32,313 bases of DNA from JACRLV01 sp045863555 (GTDB lineage: Bacteria; Planctomycetota; Phycisphaerae; UBA1845; Fen-1342): assembly GCA_045863555.1 (NCBI GenBank), contig BTUU01000031.1, positions 1 to 32,313 on the forward strand. The letters are read 5' to 3'. Positions 19,001 through 27,273 of the stretch are shown here, one piece after another; position 1 is the stretch's first letter; each line of letters opens with the position of its first letter. A program made the position numbers and the translations under genes. The notes below the pieces were generated by a model. It was not told where the DNA came from. It saw only the letters and a list, made by a program, of their open reading frames with translations, and did no database searches.

Positions 19001-20489
19001 GCCGCACGTCGACATCGCCCACCAACCGGTATTCGAGCTGCGGCAGGTCGGCGATGATGCCGTTGCGGACGGTGCTGTCGAATTCGTCAAAATCACTGAA
19101 GCCGTCACCATCGGTATCCGAAAGCGTGGGCGAAGTCCCACGCGGCTTGACGACTCGATCCGGATGCCCCTGCGGAAGGCGGAGAACCGACTGATCGAAC
19201 AGCTCCAGACCATCAAAGAGCGCCTGATTCGGGGCCAACCGAGCGTCGTCGCCACGGGAGTCTCCGTCCGTGTCCACGCTGGTGGGTGTGGTCAACCACT
19301 GGTTCCACTCCTCTGCGTCGTGCAGCCCGTCGTCGTCGCTGTCGAACTTGCGCGGGTCGCACTTGATGGCCTGCTCAACATCGTCCGTGAGCCCGTCGCC
19401 GTCCGTGTCCACGTTGTTCGGGTCGCTCGTTACCGCATAGTGATACGTGTTGAAGTAGGTGTCGTTGCCTAGCGCCTGACCGAACGTATCGATCCAGACT
19501 TCCCAGCCGCGGCGCTCCTGAACGTCGGTGATGCCGTCGCCGTCCGTATCCGTGCCGTCGTCGAAGACCGGGCCGTCCACGGTGTACGTGAACCCGCCCG
19601 GAACGACGGCCTGACCGCCGGGATACACGAGCGTGACATCGACGGCACCCTCGACGCCCGGGGGCACGATCGCCGTGATCAGTTGGTCGTTGATATACGT
19701 AATTTGCGTCGCCGATGCGCCGCCGAACGTGACGCCCGCATCGCGCGGAAGGTTTGTCCCGCGAATCGTCACCTGCGTGCCGCCGGTCACCGGACCCGAT
19801 GCCGGCTCGATCGAGGTGATTTGCACCGTCGGTACGACGTATCGGAATCCTTCCAGCTGATCGGTGGGGTTCTTCGGATCGAATTCCGGGACAAGACTGT
19901 CCTCGGTGCCGTCCGAAAGCACCTGCACCCGGACCCAGCCGGCCGCGTGCGGCGGCGTCACGGCCGTGATCAGCCGGGGATTGAGGACTGTGATCGACTG
20001 GGCGATCTCGCCGTCAAATTTCACAAGCGTGCTGGGCGAGAAATTCTCGCCCGTGATCGTCACGGCCGTTCCGCCCGCGATCGGGCCGTTCGTCGGCGAG
20101 ATCGAGACGATGTCAACGCCCTGGTACGTGAAAGCGCCCAGCACCGTCGTTTGCCCACCGTCCGAGAGCACCGTGACATCCACGATGGCCGGCGCCTGCG
20201 GCGGCGTAATCGCCGTGATCATGCGCGAGTTGACGATGATCGGGTTCACGGCCGCGTGCGAACCGAAGAGAACGCCGATCTGGTTTTCGAAGGGTCCGCC
20301 CTGGATCGTGACCTGCGTCCCACCGCCCGCGGGGCCATGACTGGGCGTGATGGCCTCGACGCGCGGAGCGTGGCTGCCGCTGTCGTCCTTTGGGCCCGGA
20401 ACCGGCGGATTCTGAGGACACCCGGCCCAAAGCAGCGCCAATAGCGGCCCGGCGATCGTCCAAACCAGTCTCTTCGCTCGGATTCTCAT
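16014..20489 (-). CDS. Giant lipoprotein: IPT repeats, TSP3 repeats, PA-like pore module, beta-helix
   Basis: A 1491-aa predicted lipoprotein. The signal peptide ends in LLWAGC, with Cys24 as the likely lipidated residue. The start at 20489 is chosen for its AAGGAGAG Shine-Dalgarno and intact signal peptide; the frame continues upstream to 20603. Domains in order are three IPT/TIG domains (about 42-305), acidic DTDGDG thrombospondin-3-like Ca-binding repeats (310-480), a segment resembling the pore and third domains of binary-toxin B/anthrax protective antigen (about 490-825), a second TSP3 block (829-935), and a right-handed parallel beta-helix (945-1480). It ends in DIGAFE, as in choice-of-anchor Q proteins. 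It is a paralogue of the upstream gene. The outer-surface location is inferred, and the toxin-B resemblance comes from motif order recalled from the family, not a database search. Confidence 0.85.
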   Translation of the reverse strand: MRIRAKRLVWTIAGPLLALLWAGCPQNPPVPGPKDDSGSHAPRVEAITPSHGPAGGGTQVTIQGGPFENQIGVLFGSHAAVNPIIVNSRMITAITPPQAPAIVDVTVLSDGGQTTVLGAFTYQGVDIVSISPTNGPIAGGTAVTITGENFSPSTLVKFDGEIAQSITVLNPRLITAVTPPHAAGWVRVQVLSDGTEDSLVPEFDPKNPTDQLEGFRYVVPTVQITSIEPASGPVTGGTQVTIRGTNLPRDAGVTFGGASATQITYINDQLITAIVPPGVEGAVDVTLVYPGGQAVVPGGFTYTVDGPVFDDGTDTDGDGITDVQERRGWEVWIDTFGQALGNDTYFNTYHYAVTSDPNNVDTDGDGLTDDVEQAIKCDPRKFDSDDDGLHDAEEWNQWLTTPTSVDTDGDSRGDDARLAPNQALFDGLELFDQSVLRLPQGHPDRVVKPRGTSPTLSDTDGDGFSDFDEFDSTVRNGIIADLPQLEYRLVGDVDVRLNVEYAESVGESFEYGVTLTESRTETVSSEFSNTIGWSLEVGVEQEINYGPFDFGSTTISLTAGVHGEYTWTNGTESSKESSKESSKVQTDSREMTETAADGAIRTSILLSNPGVSTFTLTGLGVVVSQREMRKADGDTSPQRGPKTIATMTPVLDSVTLAPGETAGPFELAATGVNAQAIKELLAAPDTLMLGTAAMNFTDANGLDFDYVRQFTVAQTAYVVIDFGDGEVRQYNVATNVDRNPDSTYRGIKVRNVFEDILGIPFGDPDNGYTTMPDESGRLVLRHLLGRRFQPRGDGSRRNYWVTITNNTEHTTADFRDIVLRAGDYLHLIYSRDDDNDGLSNTLERAAGTDQGPPGPDADADGLTDKFELVDGWIAFEDPANPNAPHPDGFAKRRVYPSPTAADTDDDGLSDAAEFAARSDPVDPDSDGDGLLDGVDPIPTRRAGVRFVKADAPPGGNGRNWATAYTTIQQALLDAAGNPHANPADDVSQIWVARGTYKPASRLSPLTMVNNVGIYGGFSGPDEATGFAGETKRGQRNINAFANGCVISGDLDSNDTGEFVDNTQQRLWINAVNSGSPYFNNAPTLVTAPQGVGPAGVLDGFMLTGAVQRTGEVNGGGAIQVQGSPTIQNCLILRNANQGAGGGIRVTSNSAARFVKCIVASNVANVGGGAYVNTSGGAVVFEDCEFSENTATRLPNTDPGTSGGGGVQVTGNGVATRVDFTRCAFTGNTAWSNGGGLYATGNGLYVRVDSSRFYSNDIANTGWTGDWRCTGGGIMFDADGSVSNSVFWDNRSRLIGGAISVISGGGLPGEGWFNGTLRRVTITNCTIALNRSWIGGGGDACGGIGTAGGTKQSVLVQNSIVWGNWYGTGELPDDPNNVNEYTQIHAWGWWPNFSVSNSFLNAAGPTVYRGNSGNLAGDPSLSGLELGDLRIGSDSPCVDRGNTFVDLDPLLAGLQPLPPFDLYGNRRIADGNNDGIVTVDIGAFEVQAGQQR

Positions 20490-20914
20490 GGGACTCTCCT
20501 TGCTGCCCGGACTCCCCGCCGATCGGACGGCGGTTTGTGTCAGCCTGGCTCTCGGGGCCTGCCCGACCTCTTGGCTTCGATTTCGGCCCGCGCGGCGCCG
20601 CATGCAGAGCGCTTACAGCGCCGCGCGATGTTGAACCGCACGGCCTGATCGTCGACTCCCGCTGTTTTTGCTTTTCAAAAACGAATTGTGGCCCGACCGA
20701 CGACCGACTCGTCGGATTCAACTCATAAATGCGAATTCGGACCGCGCCGGGCATCAGGGCTTTTATTTTTTTCTCTGGCGCTGGCGCGCTGATCCGGACA
20801 ATTGAGGGGGCGAATCAGCGGCGGCGCGGCCGTGAATGAACGCCCCCGGCAACGCCGCGAGTCGCGACGTCGCCGGGGAAACGTGAATCACTCTCAACCG
20901 ATTCGACGGCTACG
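20490..20914. other. Intergenic region between the two giant lipoprotein genes
   Basis: A 425-bp region with no gene. It holds the candidate terminator of the upstream lipoprotein gene (20844-20878), two A/T-rich tracts unlike the rest (around 20660-20690 and 20758-20775), and a perfect 7-bp inverted repeat GTTTTTG/CAAAAAC at 20664-20682. It probably carries the promoter of the downstream lipoprotein gene, but no convincing -35/-10 pair stands out. Confidence 0.45.
20844..20878 (-). terminator. Long hairpin after the 1472-aa lipoprotein gene
   Basis: The stem is 16 bp long (two G-T wobbles) with a three-base loop, starting 37 bases after the stop codon. The outer arms are CCCCGGC and GCCGGGG, and pairing continues inward through GACGTCGCG against CGCGGCGTT. 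No T-run follows on the minus strand, so it may stop transcription with help or protect the mRNA 3' end. Confidence 0.5.
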
Positions 20915-23900
20915 CTAATTGGGTGCGGGCGCCTCGTACGCGCCGATGTCCACCGCGATGATCCCGTCGCCGTTACCGTCCGCGATGCGCGGCAGGCCCG
21001 CGAGATCGAAGACCGGCAGCAACTGGTATCCCGTCAGCAGCGGATCAAGATCCACGAATGAATTGCCACGATCGATGCAGGGCGATTCGTCGCCCAGGCT
21101 CAGGTTTCCGAGTGGCAGCCCGATGAAAGCCGGGTCGGCGTTGATGTTGCCGCCGCCGGCGAACGCGGCCGGGGGTCCGTTGAGGCAGCAATTGCGGACT
21201 CGCACAGTCAGGCTACCCGGGCGATAGATCTGCTGGCTCTCCGTCGGCGCGGCCGAATCACTCGGGTCCGGTATCGCGCCGGTTCCGTAATAGTTCTGCC
21301 ACGCGATCGTGTTCTCGATCAGCGCGGGATTGCCACCCGCGTAAATGCCGCCGCCGGGATTGGTTCCGCCCGAGCGGTTGTATGCGATCGTGCAGTTGGT
21401 AATCGTGATATTGGCGAGATTATCGATCATGATCCCGCCGCCGAACGACGTTGCGCGGTTGTCCCAGAACACGCTGTTGGACACGCTGGTGGTCTCGCCG
21501 AAAGCAAGCAGTCCGCCGCCGCGTCCATAGGTTGCGTTCGTCGTTTCCGTGCGATTGTTGTAGAACCGGCAGGTGTCAATGCGACAGTAGCTTCGGCTGC
21601 CGGAGGAGCCTTCGACATCGAGGCCGCCGCCTCCGGCCCACGCGGAATTGCCCGTGAACGCACAGCGGAGGAAGTCGATTCGCATATCGGTGCCCTGCTT
21701 GAAAACGCCTCCGCCCCGGGCGCCGCCGTCGTTCACGTTCCCGATGGGAAGAGCGCGCGCCTCATTCTGCGAAAACTCGCAATCTTCAAACACGGTCAGC
21801 CCTTGATTGCTTCCCCCACCAGGAGCCTGGAATGCTACTCCACCGCCAACGTGTGCCACATTGCCGGCGAAAACGCATTTTCTGAAGACGGCGTTTCGAT
21901 TGACCGGCAACCCGGCAAATTGAACACCGCCCCCCTCGCCCTGGTTGCCGTTGCCGGTGAACAGGCAATTCTGAATCGTGGGCGCGCCTTCCACATGCAG
22001 CGCTCCACCGTTGACATCCGTTGTCTTTGCATAGGCGCCGGTGATCATGAAGCCGTCCACGAGCGACGACCGATCAATGGTGGGGCCGGCGAAGAGGACG
22101 ACGGGACAATTCAGGTTGCGCGTGCCCGGCGTGTCCAGGTCGATGGAGCCGACGTCGGGCACATCGCTTCCCACGCCGTCACCGGTGAGCACGCAGCCGT
22201 TGCTGAACGGGTTGCTGTTCCGCTGGCCGAGCTTGGTCTCGCCCGCGAAGCCGGGGCCCGATCCGGCGAATCCGCCAAAGAGATTGACCTTGTTAAGGAG
22301 AGTGATGGGGCTGGTCCGGGCGGATGGCTTGTACACCCCGCTGGCAACCCAGATCTGCGACACGTCGTCATTGGGATTGGTCGGCGTGCCCTGGCCCGTG
22401 GTCGTTGCGGTGAGCGCGGATTGAATCGTCTGGTACGCGGTATCCCAAGAATTACCGTTGCCCCCGGCGACGGCGCCAGCCCGAACATACTTCGTCTTCG
22501 CGGCGATGGTCGGGAACGGGTCCACACCGTCGAGCAATCCATCACCGTCGGTGTCTGGATTGAGCGGGTCGCTACTCACGAAAAGGGCCGGATCGGCTGT
22601 CGCGCCGGCGTATTCCTCGGCATCGGTTCGTCCGTCGCTATCGGTGTCCACTGTGCGCGGATCGGAGAACACTCTGTGAGCGCGCTTGTCGGCGTACCCG
22701 TGGATCGCGATGGCGTCGATTTCTTCCCAGGTGTCAAGGTTGGCGTCGGTGTCGACGTAGATCCTGACGCGCCGGGTCAAAAAGTCTGTGGTCGGCCAGG
22801 TCAACCGCACGTTCTCGGCCGCACCGGGCAGGGCCGAATCGGAGCCCTTCCAGACAGTCCGCAGGACACCACCCGCCCCGGCATCCGCCGCGTCCACCTG
22901 ATAGACAAATCCATTGCCCCAGGTCTCGCGGATCGTCACGCCGGAGGCATACACATTCGTCGGGACGCGGACATCGATCCACTGCCTGGAACCATTTTGC
23001 AGGTTCGGTGACCACGCCGTGGCGGCGGAACCGTATACGTTCGTATCGGGCGCATTCAACGCCGCCGATGCGGGGTGGCCCGCACGGGAGCTGCTGGCGC
23101 TGACCACTTCGTTGGCCCACTGAATGCCGGTATCCGTGGGTGCGGCGAAAACGACCCATCCATCAAGGATTTCGCGCTGATTCGAGAGGCCGTCGCCGTC
23201 GGCATCGCCGTCCGCCACCGAGACAAGTTGGTCAATTCCAGCCGCGCCTGCAACGTTGTTGGTCACGCCGTATTTGGTTGTCTTCGTCTGGAATGTCAGG
23301 TGCACATAGTCGCCCGCCTTCAGAACGATACTATTGAAGTCGGGGTTGATTCGTGCGACCTTCTCGGAATCAACCCATACGACATCCCACCAGGTGCTGT
23401 CCGCGGAATACAGAAAATTCTGCAAGGACTGCAACACCTGCTGGCTGCCCTCGCCGGGCATGAGGGTATACCCGTCTGCGGCATCGTTGGGGGCAAGCCC
23501 GAGGTAGTCCTCAAATACGCGCTTCAGCGCAATGCCACGATACGTGCTGTCCGGGTTGCGATCGACGTTCGTGGCCACGGTGTATTGTCGTACGTTGGGG
23601 CGTCCCTCGGTATCCTTACCGAAATCGATGACGAGCTGAGCCGTCTGGGCGGCGGTGAACTGGCGCACGTAGTCGAAATTCAGACCGCTCGCGTCCGTAA
23701 ACTCCATGCTGGCCGTGTTCACGATCAGCGTATCCGGAGCCGCCAGGAGCGCTTTGATCGAATCGGCATTTACGCCGGTCGCGGCCAATTCGAAGGGACC
23801 GGCCGTCTCGCCCGGCGCCAGCGTGACCGAGTCGAAAACGGGCGTCAGAGTCGCGATCGACTTGAACTGCGGCTGGAGTGTGGTATCCCGCGCCTGCTTT

Positions 23901-25333
23901 GGACGCTGCTGCAGGAGCACGCCGAGATTCTCCACCGTAAACGTCGTATTCCCGCCGTTCTTCAGCAGGATCGCCGTACGGATCGAACCATCCGAGGATG
24001 TTTCCGTAAACTCCTTTGAATCGCTGTCGATCCTCGACTTCTCTTTGCTGGCTTGCCGGGAGGATTCCTGCGAATTGGTCCAGGTATAATCACCGTGGAC
24101 GCCCGCGGTGACTTCGAAGCCGCCGTAGCCGCTTCCATCTTCATAGCCGCCGCGTACCATCACCGCAAAGCTCCAGCCAAGTGTGCTGCTGTACTCGCTG
24201 GCCACCGTTCTGGTCTGCGATTCGGTCAACGTCGTGCCGTACTCGTGCGTCTCACCAACGCTCTCGGCGTATTCGACGTTGAGCCGCACGTCCATGTCGC
24301 CGACCAGCTCGTGATTGAGGAGCGGCAGATCGGCGATCACGCCGTTGCGGACCGTGCTGTCGAATTCGTCGAAATCGCTGACGCCGTCGCCGTCGGTGTC
24401 CGACAAGGTGGGCGAGGTTGCCCGCGCCTTGATCGTGCGGGCCGGGTTGGGATTTCCGCTGACCAGGGCCGGAAGCGCCAGCACATCGGAATCGTACATT
24501 TCGAGGCCGTCAAAGAGCGCCTGATTCGGCGCCAGCGGATGCTCAGGATCGCCGCGGCTGTCGCCGTCCGTGTCGACGCTGGTCGGACTCGTCAGCCACT
24601 GGTTCCATTCTTCGGCGTCCCACAAGCCGTCGCCGTCGCTGTCCTTCTTGCCGGGGTCGCTCTTGATCTGAAACTCGACGTTGTCGGCGAGGCCATCGCC
24701 GTCCGTATCGGCGACGAACGCATTGCTCACCACCTGATATTTGAGCGTGTTCAGATACGACGTCCCGTCCGGCGCGAGCGCGAACGAATCGATCCAGACC
24801 TCCCAGCCGGCCTGCTCCTGCACATTGGTCAGGCCGTCGCCGTCGCTGTCGGTGCCGTTGTCCGTTGTAAGGATTTGATAGGCAAACGTTCCAACCGTGA
24901 CTTTGATCGATCTTTGCTCGATTTCCCGGACGGTACCGACGCCCTGGTCATTAATCACGACTCGGAGCTGGCTGTCGATCGGCGCGTGCAGGGTCACGGT
25001 CACCGTGCTCGCGACGTTCGGAGGCGCGACAGCCGTCATCACGTTTTCGTTGTAAACACGGACCTCGGCGGCGGACTTGTTGCCGAATAGAACGGAGGTC
25101 TGCGCGTCGAAGCCACCATTGTCACTGATGAAGGTGACTACGGTGCCGCCGTCCGGGGGGCCGCTTGCAGGCGTCTTCGTGATTCCAACGAGTTCGCCGG
25201 TCACCTGCGTCACGCTCCCGGTGACGTCCGCCGGACATCCGGCCATCATCCAGCTCAGCGCGAGCCCGATCCCGGCTGCGACGCCGTTCCGGACGGACGT
25301 GAATCGCCGCTTTCGCAACGCTGTCGTTCGCAT
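20915..25333 (-). CDS. Giant lipoprotein: IPT, TSP3, PA-like pore module, F5/8C-like domain, beta-helix
   Basis: A 1472-aa predicted lipoprotein. The signal peptide ends in WMMAGC (Cys33). The ATG at 25333 has GCAGGAG upstream and is preferred to an in-frame start at 25393. One IPT-like domain (about 45-155) is followed by DSDGDG-type TSP3 repeats (160-335), a segment resembling binary-toxin B domains 2 and 3 (about 345-660), and a second Ca-binding stretch. An insertion at about 740-875 looks like a discoidin/F5-8C galactose-binding-like fold (QWIDVRVPTNVYASGVTIRE). More TSP3 repeats and a parallel beta-helix (960-1470) end in DIGAYE. The downstream 1491-aa protein shares most of this plan but has three IPT domains and lacks the F5/8C-like insert. 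The role is unknown; Ca-dependent surface assembly is plausible. Confidence 0.85.
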   Translation of the reverse strand: MRTTALRKRRFTSVRNGVAAGIGLALSWMMAGCPADVTGSVTQVTGELVGITKTPASGPPDGGTVVTFISDNGGFDAQTSVLFGNKSAAEVRVYNENVMTAVAPPNVASTVTVTLHAPIDSQLRVVINDQGVGTVREIEQRSIKVTVGTFAYQILTTDNGTDSDGDGLTNVQEQAGWEVWIDSFALAPDGTSYLNTLKYQVVSNAFVADTDGDGLADNVEFQIKSDPGKKDSDGDGLWDAEEWNQWLTSPTSVDTDGDSRGDPEHPLAPNQALFDGLEMYDSDVLALPALVSGNPNPARTIKARATSPTLSDTDGDGVSDFDEFDSTVRNGVIADLPLLNHELVGDMDVRLNVEYAESVGETHEYGTTLTESQTRTVASEYSSTLGWSFAVMVRGGYEDGSGYGGFEVTAGVHGDYTWTNSQESSRQASKEKSRIDSDSKEFTETSSDGSIRTAILLKNGGNTTFTVENLGVLLQQRPKQARDTTLQPQFKSIATLTPVFDSVTLAPGETAGPFELAATGVNADSIKALLAAPDTLIVNTASMEFTDASGLNFDYVRQFTAAQTAQLVIDFGKDTEGRPNVRQYTVATNVDRNPDSTYRGIALKRVFEDYLGLAPNDAADGYTLMPGEGSQQVLQSLQNFLYSADSTWWDVVWVDSEKVARINPDFNSIVLKAGDYVHLTFQTKTTKYGVTNNVAGAAGIDQLVSVADGDADGDGLSNQREILDGWVVFAAPTDTGIQWANEVVSASSSRAGHPASAALNAPDTNVYGSAATAWSPNLQNGSRQWIDVRVPTNVYASGVTIRETWGNGFVYQVDAADAGAGGVLRTVWKGSDSALPGAAENVRLTWPTTDFLTRRVRIYVDTDANLDTWEEIDAIAIHGYADKRAHRVFSDPRTVDTDSDGRTDAEEYAGATADPALFVSSDPLNPDTDGDGLLDGVDPFPTIAAKTKYVRAGAVAGGNGNSWDTAYQTIQSALTATTTGQGTPTNPNDDVSQIWVASGVYKPSARTSPITLLNKVNLFGGFAGSGPGFAGETKLGQRNSNPFSNGCVLTGDGVGSDVPDVGSIDLDTPGTRNLNCPVVLFAGPTIDRSSLVDGFMITGAYAKTTDVNGGALHVEGAPTIQNCLFTGNGNQGEGGGVQFAGLPVNRNAVFRKCVFAGNVAHVGGGVAFQAPGGGSNQGLTVFEDCEFSQNEARALPIGNVNDGGARGGGVFKQGTDMRIDFLRCAFTGNSAWAGGGGLDVEGSSGSRSYCRIDTCRFYNNRTETTNATYGRGGGLLAFGETTSVSNSVFWDNRATSFGGGIMIDNLANITITNCTIAYNRSGGTNPGGGIYAGGNPALIENTIAWQNYYGTGAIPDPSDSAAPTESQQIYRPGSLTVRVRNCCLNGPPAAFAGGGNINADPAFIGLPLGNLSLGDESPCIDRGNSFVDLDPLLTGYQLLPVFDLAGLPRIADGNGDGIIAVDIGAYEAPAPN

Positions 25334-25604
25334 GACTGCTCCTGCCGAGAATTGGCCTGACACGATGACGCGTCGGCGACGCGTCGCCGTCATCCGAAAG
25401 GGCCATGGCGCGATCTGCCCGATTTCTCACCGGAGACATGCGGAAACACCGGCGGGCCCGAATTTCGCCGGCTCCGGCCCACTATGCGGATTTCGCGCCA
25501 GGCCGGCCTCAGGGAGGGGTGGTTTTTTTCGATTTCCGGTCGGCGGCGTCCTCAAGGACGGGGCCATCCCCCTCGCGCGGGGCGGGCCCGGCGGGGTCGC
25601 GGGC

Positions 25605-26186
25605 TTACCGGCCGGACATCTCGGCAAAGAGCCAGGCCCGGGCGTAAGCCCAGTGCCGGTCGGCGGTTGCGGGAGAAATGCCGAGCGTGCCGGCCGCCTC
25701 GTCCAGCGTCAGCCCGGCGAAGAACCGCAGCTTGACCAGCTCCGCTTTCGTCGGATCCTCCGCCGCCAGCCGGGCCAGCGCGTCGTCGAGATCGAGCAGC
25801 TCGGCCGCCGAATCGTCGTCGATCAGCGGGCTCTGATCGAGTCGCAACTCGGAGGGTTTTCGGCCGCGCTTCAGCGTGCCCTTGGCGCGGGCCCGGTCGA
25901 TGAGAATGCGCCGCATGGCTTCCGCAGCCGCGGAAAAGAAGTGGCCGGCGCTCTCCCACTGGATGGCGGCGTCGCCGTTCGAGCCGATCAGCCGCACATA
26001 GGCCTCGTGCACGAGGGCCGTGGCCTGCAAGGTCTGCTCCGCGCGTTCCTCACTGATCCGCTGCTGCGCGATCTTCCGCAGTTGATCGTAGACGAGTGCC
26101 AGCAGCGCATCGGTCGCGGCGCGATCCGAAGACCCCGCGGCCCTGATCAGCCGGGTGATTTCGCCCGATGGGCCGATGTCCGACAT
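25605..26186 (-). CDS. ECF-family RNA polymerase sigma factor (PF07638 type)
   Basis: A 193-aa sigma factor. Region 2 is recognisable from LVYDQLRKIAQQRIS through LQATALVHEAYVRL and the HFFSAAAEAMRRILIDRAR block, a hallmark of the Sigma70_ECF group abundant in planctomycetes. Region 4 has a helix-turn-helix (LTLDEAAGTLGISPATADRHW) near the C-terminus. The length is normal. The gene lies 271 bases upstream of the first giant lipoprotein gene on the same strand, with a Ser/Thr kinase gene at the far end of the cluster. Related planctomycetal ECF groups are often found near kinase genes, so control by phosphorylation rather than an anti-sigma factor is a reasonable inference. No anti-sigma gene is visible. 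Confidence 0.92.
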   Translation of the reverse strand: MSDIGPSGEITRLIRAAGSSDRAATDALLALVYDQLRKIAQQRISEERAEQTLQATALVHEAYVRLIGSNGDAAIQWESAGHFFSAAAEAMRRILIDRARAKGTLKRGRKPSELRLDQSPLIDDDSAAELLDLDDALARLAAEDPTKAELVKLRFFAGLTLDEAAGTLGISPATADRHWAYARAWLFAEMSGR

Positions 26187-26569
26187 ATTCGAACCTTGCT
26201 GGCGACGAGTCCCCGAGCACCCAACTGCATGTTACCACGGGGCCGCCCACGCCGAGCCCGGATTTGCGGTCGACGGTCACGACCCGGCCACTTCCCCCGA
26301 CGCCCGATCCTGCGGCTTCGCGTGGCGTTCTGACCGGCGCCGGGGCCGTTCCATCGAGATGGACTGCCGCCGGGCGGGCCGCGGGCGGACCCGGGGCGCG
26401 ACGCGCCCGGGGAAGAGGCCGGCGCGATCGGGGTCCGGATAATCTCGCACTTGTGGGGCCCTGGCCGCTGTCGAAGTGCCTTTCCACAGGATCGGCCGCC
26501 AGGATTCCGCGCGACCGTCTCCAGCGCGCATCGCTGGAATTCCTGAAGACGGTCGGCGGCCCGCGCGAA
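26187..26569. other. Intergenic region upstream of the sigma factor gene
   Basis: A 383-bp region without a supportable gene. A GC-rich imperfect hairpin (CCGGGGCGCG against CGCGCCCGG, one bulge) occurs near 26392-26414. On the minus strand a TGGTAACAT sequence about 50 bases before the sigma-factor start could be an extended -10, but no -35 is clear. Confidence 0.35.
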
Positions 26570-27004
26570 TCAGTCCGGTTGCAGCTCGCATTGCCCGATC
26601 AAGAGGCAATATCCATCCGGGTCGACGACGCGCATTTCGCCTTCCGCCATGTACGGCGGGTGCGAAATCGCGAACACGACTCTCCGCCGGTCGCTCGGAA
26701 AGCCGCAGAACGCCCCGCCGTCCGCCAAGCCGCCGGCGAGCAGCCGCTGCCGCAGAGATGCGAGGTCGCGCGTGTACAGGTAGAAGAGCACAGCCTGCTC
26801 GCCCGCCGCGATCGGCCCGCTCGCCGCGGCGAGCATCAGGTGGCCGCGCCCGCTGTCGATCCACGCCCACTGCGTGCGGCCGGCGGGCCGAAGTCGGTCC
26901 CGGACGCGGAATCCGAGCAATTCGTAGAAGCGGATCGACTCCTCGACGTCGGCGACGTGCGCCATGGGAATGAGCTCGTACACGTTCGCGCTCGTGTGTG
27001 TCAT
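26570..27004 (-). CDS. Glyoxalase/bleomycin-resistance-like (VOC) protein
   Basis: A 144-aa small cytoplasmic protein of the vicinal oxygen chelate superfamily. The opening strand MAHVADVEESIRFYELLGF and the closing MRVVDPDGYCLLIGQ are the usual paired module ends, with WAWIDSGRGHLMLA in between. The start at 27004 (MTHTSANV) puts the VOC fold at the N-terminus and has CGGAG about ten bases upstream; the frame remains open further upstream, but as Arg-rich non-homologous sequence. The usual late Asp/Glu metal ligand is not obvious, so catalytic activity is uncertain. The substrate is unknown. It is divergent from argG. Confidence 0.85.
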   Translation of the reverse strand: MTHTSANVYELIPMAHVADVEESIRFYELLGFRVRDRLRPAGRTQWAWIDSGRGHLMLAAASGPIAAGEQAVLFYLYTRDLASLRQRLLAGGLADGGAFCGFPSDRRRVVFAISHPPYMAEGEMRVVDPDGYCLLIGQCELQPD

Positions 27005-27163
27005 TGGAGTTTCTCCGCCCTGCGAAAGTGCTGTCGCGCGACCGGCCCGTCGGGGAGATGATACTCGTCGCCGCCATCGCGACACTCTCCGTGGCCGCCC
27101 CTCGACTCCGACCTCGGAAGGCGCGGCAGTCGGGCGTCGGATCGACATGGACCGAATTTCGCA

Positions 27164-27191
27164 TTGACGCCGGCCGGGAAAATGCCATACT
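27164..27191 (+). promoter_or_regulatory. Sigma-70-like promoter of argG
   Basis: TTGACG (27164-27169) and CATACT (27186-27191) are separated by 16 bp, five and four matches to consensus respectively. This predicts a 5' untranslated region of about 75 bases before the TTG start of argG. Confidence 0.5.
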
Positions 27192-27273
27192 CGCCGACTT
27201 GCGCGAGCGTTCGCCGCACGGGTGGACCCCCAACCGGTCGCCTGTGGTACAACGCCGCCGGGAGAATCCGAAG

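Noticed and set aside
25500..25560. Intrinsic terminator near the T-run at about 25511-25518
   Set aside because: The T-run is on the plus strand, where no gene ends; on the minus strand, after the sigma-factor stop, it is an A-run.
11602..26186. A complete binary toxin (A plus B component) locus
   Set aside because: No ADP-ribosyltransferase or other enzymatic A component is visible near the PA-like proteins, and both have lipoprotein signals, so a secreted toxin is not supported.
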